Part shown: in pieces, positions 62,427-64,000 of the stretch
How the letters are laid out: the number at the start of each line of letters is the position of its first letter
How positions within the stretch are numbered: position 1 is the stretch's first letter
NCBI RefSeq assembly: GCF_009296315.1
Contig: NZ_WHLY01000002.1
Location: forward strand, 6,298,501 to 6,362,500
Origin: Salmonirosea aquatica
GTDB taxonomy: Bacteria > Bacteroidota > Bacteroidia > Cytophagales > Spirosomataceae
Length of the DNA: 64,000 nucleotides
Direction: 5' to 3'
Made by a program: the position numbers and the translations under genes
Notes under the pieces: generated by a model
The model's input: only the letters and a program-made list of their open reading frames with translations
Told to the model about the DNA's origin: nothing
The model's database searches: none

Positions 62427-64000
62427 ATGCCCCGAATTTCCGTTCAAGTAGTCGCTTTCTTTGCTTTCCTGGCTCTCCCTTTATCGTACGCCACGGCGCA
62501 ACCTACCCCTAAACCCGTAATCATCGAGGTAGATTTGAATAAGGAAAAAGGCGAATCCAAACCCATTTGGGCGTGGTTTGGCTACGACGAGCCGAACTAT
62601 ACTTACATGAAAGACGGGAAAAAACTCCTCACCGAACTCGCGCAGGCCAACCGGGTACCCGTGTACGTGCGGGCGCACAGTCTGCTGGTGACAGGCGACG
62701 GCGAAGCGACCCTGAAATGGGGCTCGACCAATGCCTACACGGAAGATAAAAACGGCAATCCAGTATATGACTGGACGATCATCGACAAAATTTTCGATAC
62801 CTACGTCGAGCGTGGCATGAAACCCCTGGCGCAAATTGGCTTCATGCCGGAGGCGCTTTCCACCAAGCCGGAGCCCTACCGGCACTACTGGAAGCCCGAC
62901 AATAGCTATGGCGATATATTTACCGGCTGGGCTTACCCACCCAACGACTATAAGAAATTTGCCGAACTGGTGTACCAATGGGTCAGACACTCGGTGGAGC
63001 GATATGGAAAAGCTGAGGTGGAAAGCTGGTACTGGGAATTATGGAATGAGCCCGATATCCCCTACTGGAAAGGTACCACCGAGGAATACATCAAGCTCTA
63101 TGACTACACCGCCGATGCCGTCAAGCGGGCTCTGCCCACCGCCCGCATGGGTGGCCCCGAGGTAACGGGGCCCAATTCCGAGAAAGCAACCGCTTTTTTC
63201 CGGGCCTTTATGGATCATATCGTCAAGGGTAAAAATTACGTAACGGGTAAGACAGGCTCGCCCATTGACTTCATCACTTTTCACGCCAAAGGTTCACCCA
63301 GGGTAGTGGACGGCCACGTGCAGATGAACATGGGGGCGCAGTTGCGTAACATCGATAAGGGCTTCGAAATCGTAGCTTCCTACCCTACTCTCAAAAACCT
63401 GCCCATCGTCATCGGTGAGTCCGATCCCGAGGGCTGCGCCGCTTGCTCGGAAGATTTCCACCCTTCCAACGCCTACCGCAACGGTACGATGTACAGCAGC
63501 TATACGGCCGCTTCCTACGCCCGCAAGCAGGACATGGCCGAGGCGCGGGGTGTCAACCTGCTGGGTGCCGTCACCTGGGCTTTCGAGTTTGAAGATCAGC
63601 CCTGGTTCAGGGGTTTCCGCGACCTGGCTACCAACGGCGTGGACAAACCCGTACTCAATACTTTCCGGATGTTTGGGATGCTACCCGAGCGTCGGGTGGA
63701 GGTCAATCAGCGGGATCTGTCCTACTCGTTTCAGAAAGTAACCAAAGAAAGTGTGCGTGGTGAGGCCGATATCAATGGCTATGCTGCCAAAGGTACCCGC
63801 GAAGCCGCCGTGATGGTCTGGAATTACCACGACGACAATGTACCTGCCGCCGCGGCTCCGGTTTCGGTACAAATCAAAAATCTTACCGCCTCTCGCGTAC
63901 TGGTACAGCACTATCGCATCGACCAGGAACACAGCAATTCGTACGAAGCCTGGAAAAAAATGGGCTCGCCGCAAAAACCTACCCCCGAGCAAATCGCCTT
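62427..64000 (+). CDS. GH39-type beta-xylosidase-like glycosidase (3' end outside window)
   Basis: The frame from the ATG at 62427 is open to the right edge: 524 codons seen. A signal peptide (LALPLSYATAQ) is followed by a TIM-barrel glycosidase. The catalytic acid/base is in SWYWELWNEPDIPYW (N-E-P motif), and the nucleophile in LPIVIGESDPEGC. This is characteristic of clan GH-A, family GH39 (beta-xylosidase/iduronidase-like). Substrate specificity cannot be read from the sequence. It fits as the glycan-cleaving enzyme of the uptake locus to its left. Confidence 0.85.
   Translation, partial: MPRISVQVVAFFAFLALPLSYATAQPTPKPVIIEVDLNKEKGESKPIWAWFGYDEPNYTYMKDGKKLLTELAQANRVPVYVRAHSLLVTGDGEATLKWGSTNAYTEDKNGNPVYDWTIIDKIFDTYVERGMKPLAQIGFMPEALSTKPEPYRHYWKPDNSYGDIFTGWAYPPNDYKKFAELVYQWVRHSVERYGKAEVESWYWELWNEPDIPYWKGTTEEYIKLYDYTADAVKRALPTARMGGPEVTGPNSEKATAFFRAFMDHIVKGKNYVTGKTGSPIDFITFHAKGSPRVVDGHVQMNMGAQLRNIDKGFEIVASYPTLKNLPIVIGESDPEGCAACSEDFHPSNAYRNGTMYSSYTAASYARKQDMAEARGVNLLGAVTWAFEFEDQPWFRGFRDLATNGVDKPVLNTFRMFGMLPERRVEVNQRDLSYSFQKVTKESVRGEADINGYAAKGTREAAVMVWNYHDDNVPAAAAPVSVQIKNLTASRVLVQHYRIDQEHSNSYEAWKKMGSPQKPTPEQIA

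Overview
The window looks like the chromosome of a Bacteroidota bacterium, most likely Cytophagia of the Spirosomataceae/Dyadobacter kind. Evidence: a SusC/SusD pair with a DUF3823 partner, a GLPGLI-type protein beside a TonB-linked receptor, an ECF sigma/anti-sigma pair, LytS/LytTR signalling, many AraC-type regulators, A-rich starts without Shine-Dalgarno sequences, and a few TAnnTTTG promoter boxes. No rRNA, tRNA, CRISPR, insertion sequence or prophage was seen.

Layout. 1-3.1 kb: LytTR response regulator (cut by the left edge), its histidine kinase, and a small outer-membrane barrel. 3.3-10.3 kb, minus strand: a PQQ-sugar-dehydrogenase-like lipoprotein, a glycine-zipper membrane protein, a frameshifted serine hydrolase with a decayed copy of its 3' end nearby, a second serine hydrolase, an amidohydrolase and a DUF4386 protein. 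10.4-18.4 kb: two paralogous modules, each headed by a TolB-N/TPR/AraC regulator and containing an MDR oxidoreductase; the regulators share a 291-bp near-identical 5' block. 18.8-22.7 kb: RidA, hemerythrin, AraC regulator, cytochrome c and a ScyD-like propeller. 22.8-27.7 kb: an accessory zone of unrecognised small genes with four intact and two decayed copies of one ~80-residue family, several with their own terminators. 28-42.6 kb: housekeeping and envelope genes (threonine dehydratase-like enzyme, acyl-CoA synthetase plus phosphotriesterase-like protein, OmpA lipoprotein, GLPGLI protein and TonB-type receptor, FabH, phosphodiesterase, VPS10-like protein, RRM protein). 42.8-64 kb: a carbohydrate-uptake locus: ECF sigma, shortened anti-sigma, SusC, SusD, DUF3823, a ThuA-propeller-cupredoxin fusion, a second ThuA protein, Gfo/Idh/MocA oxidoreductase, sugar isomerase, two PHP-type proteins and a GH39 glycosidase cut by the right edge.

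Three further signals run across the window. Three genes (5.4-7.0, 42.1-42.6 and 57.2-59.3 kb) are each broken by one missing base in a G/C homopolymer and read cleanly if it is restored, which suggests a systematic sequencing or assembly effect, or slipped-strand variation. The palindrome GGTACC is strongly over-represented (about 77 by hand count, roughly 16 expected), in all codon phases and in intergenic DNA. Small duplications in different states of decay occur at 4.7, 13.4, 18.3 and 23-27 kb.
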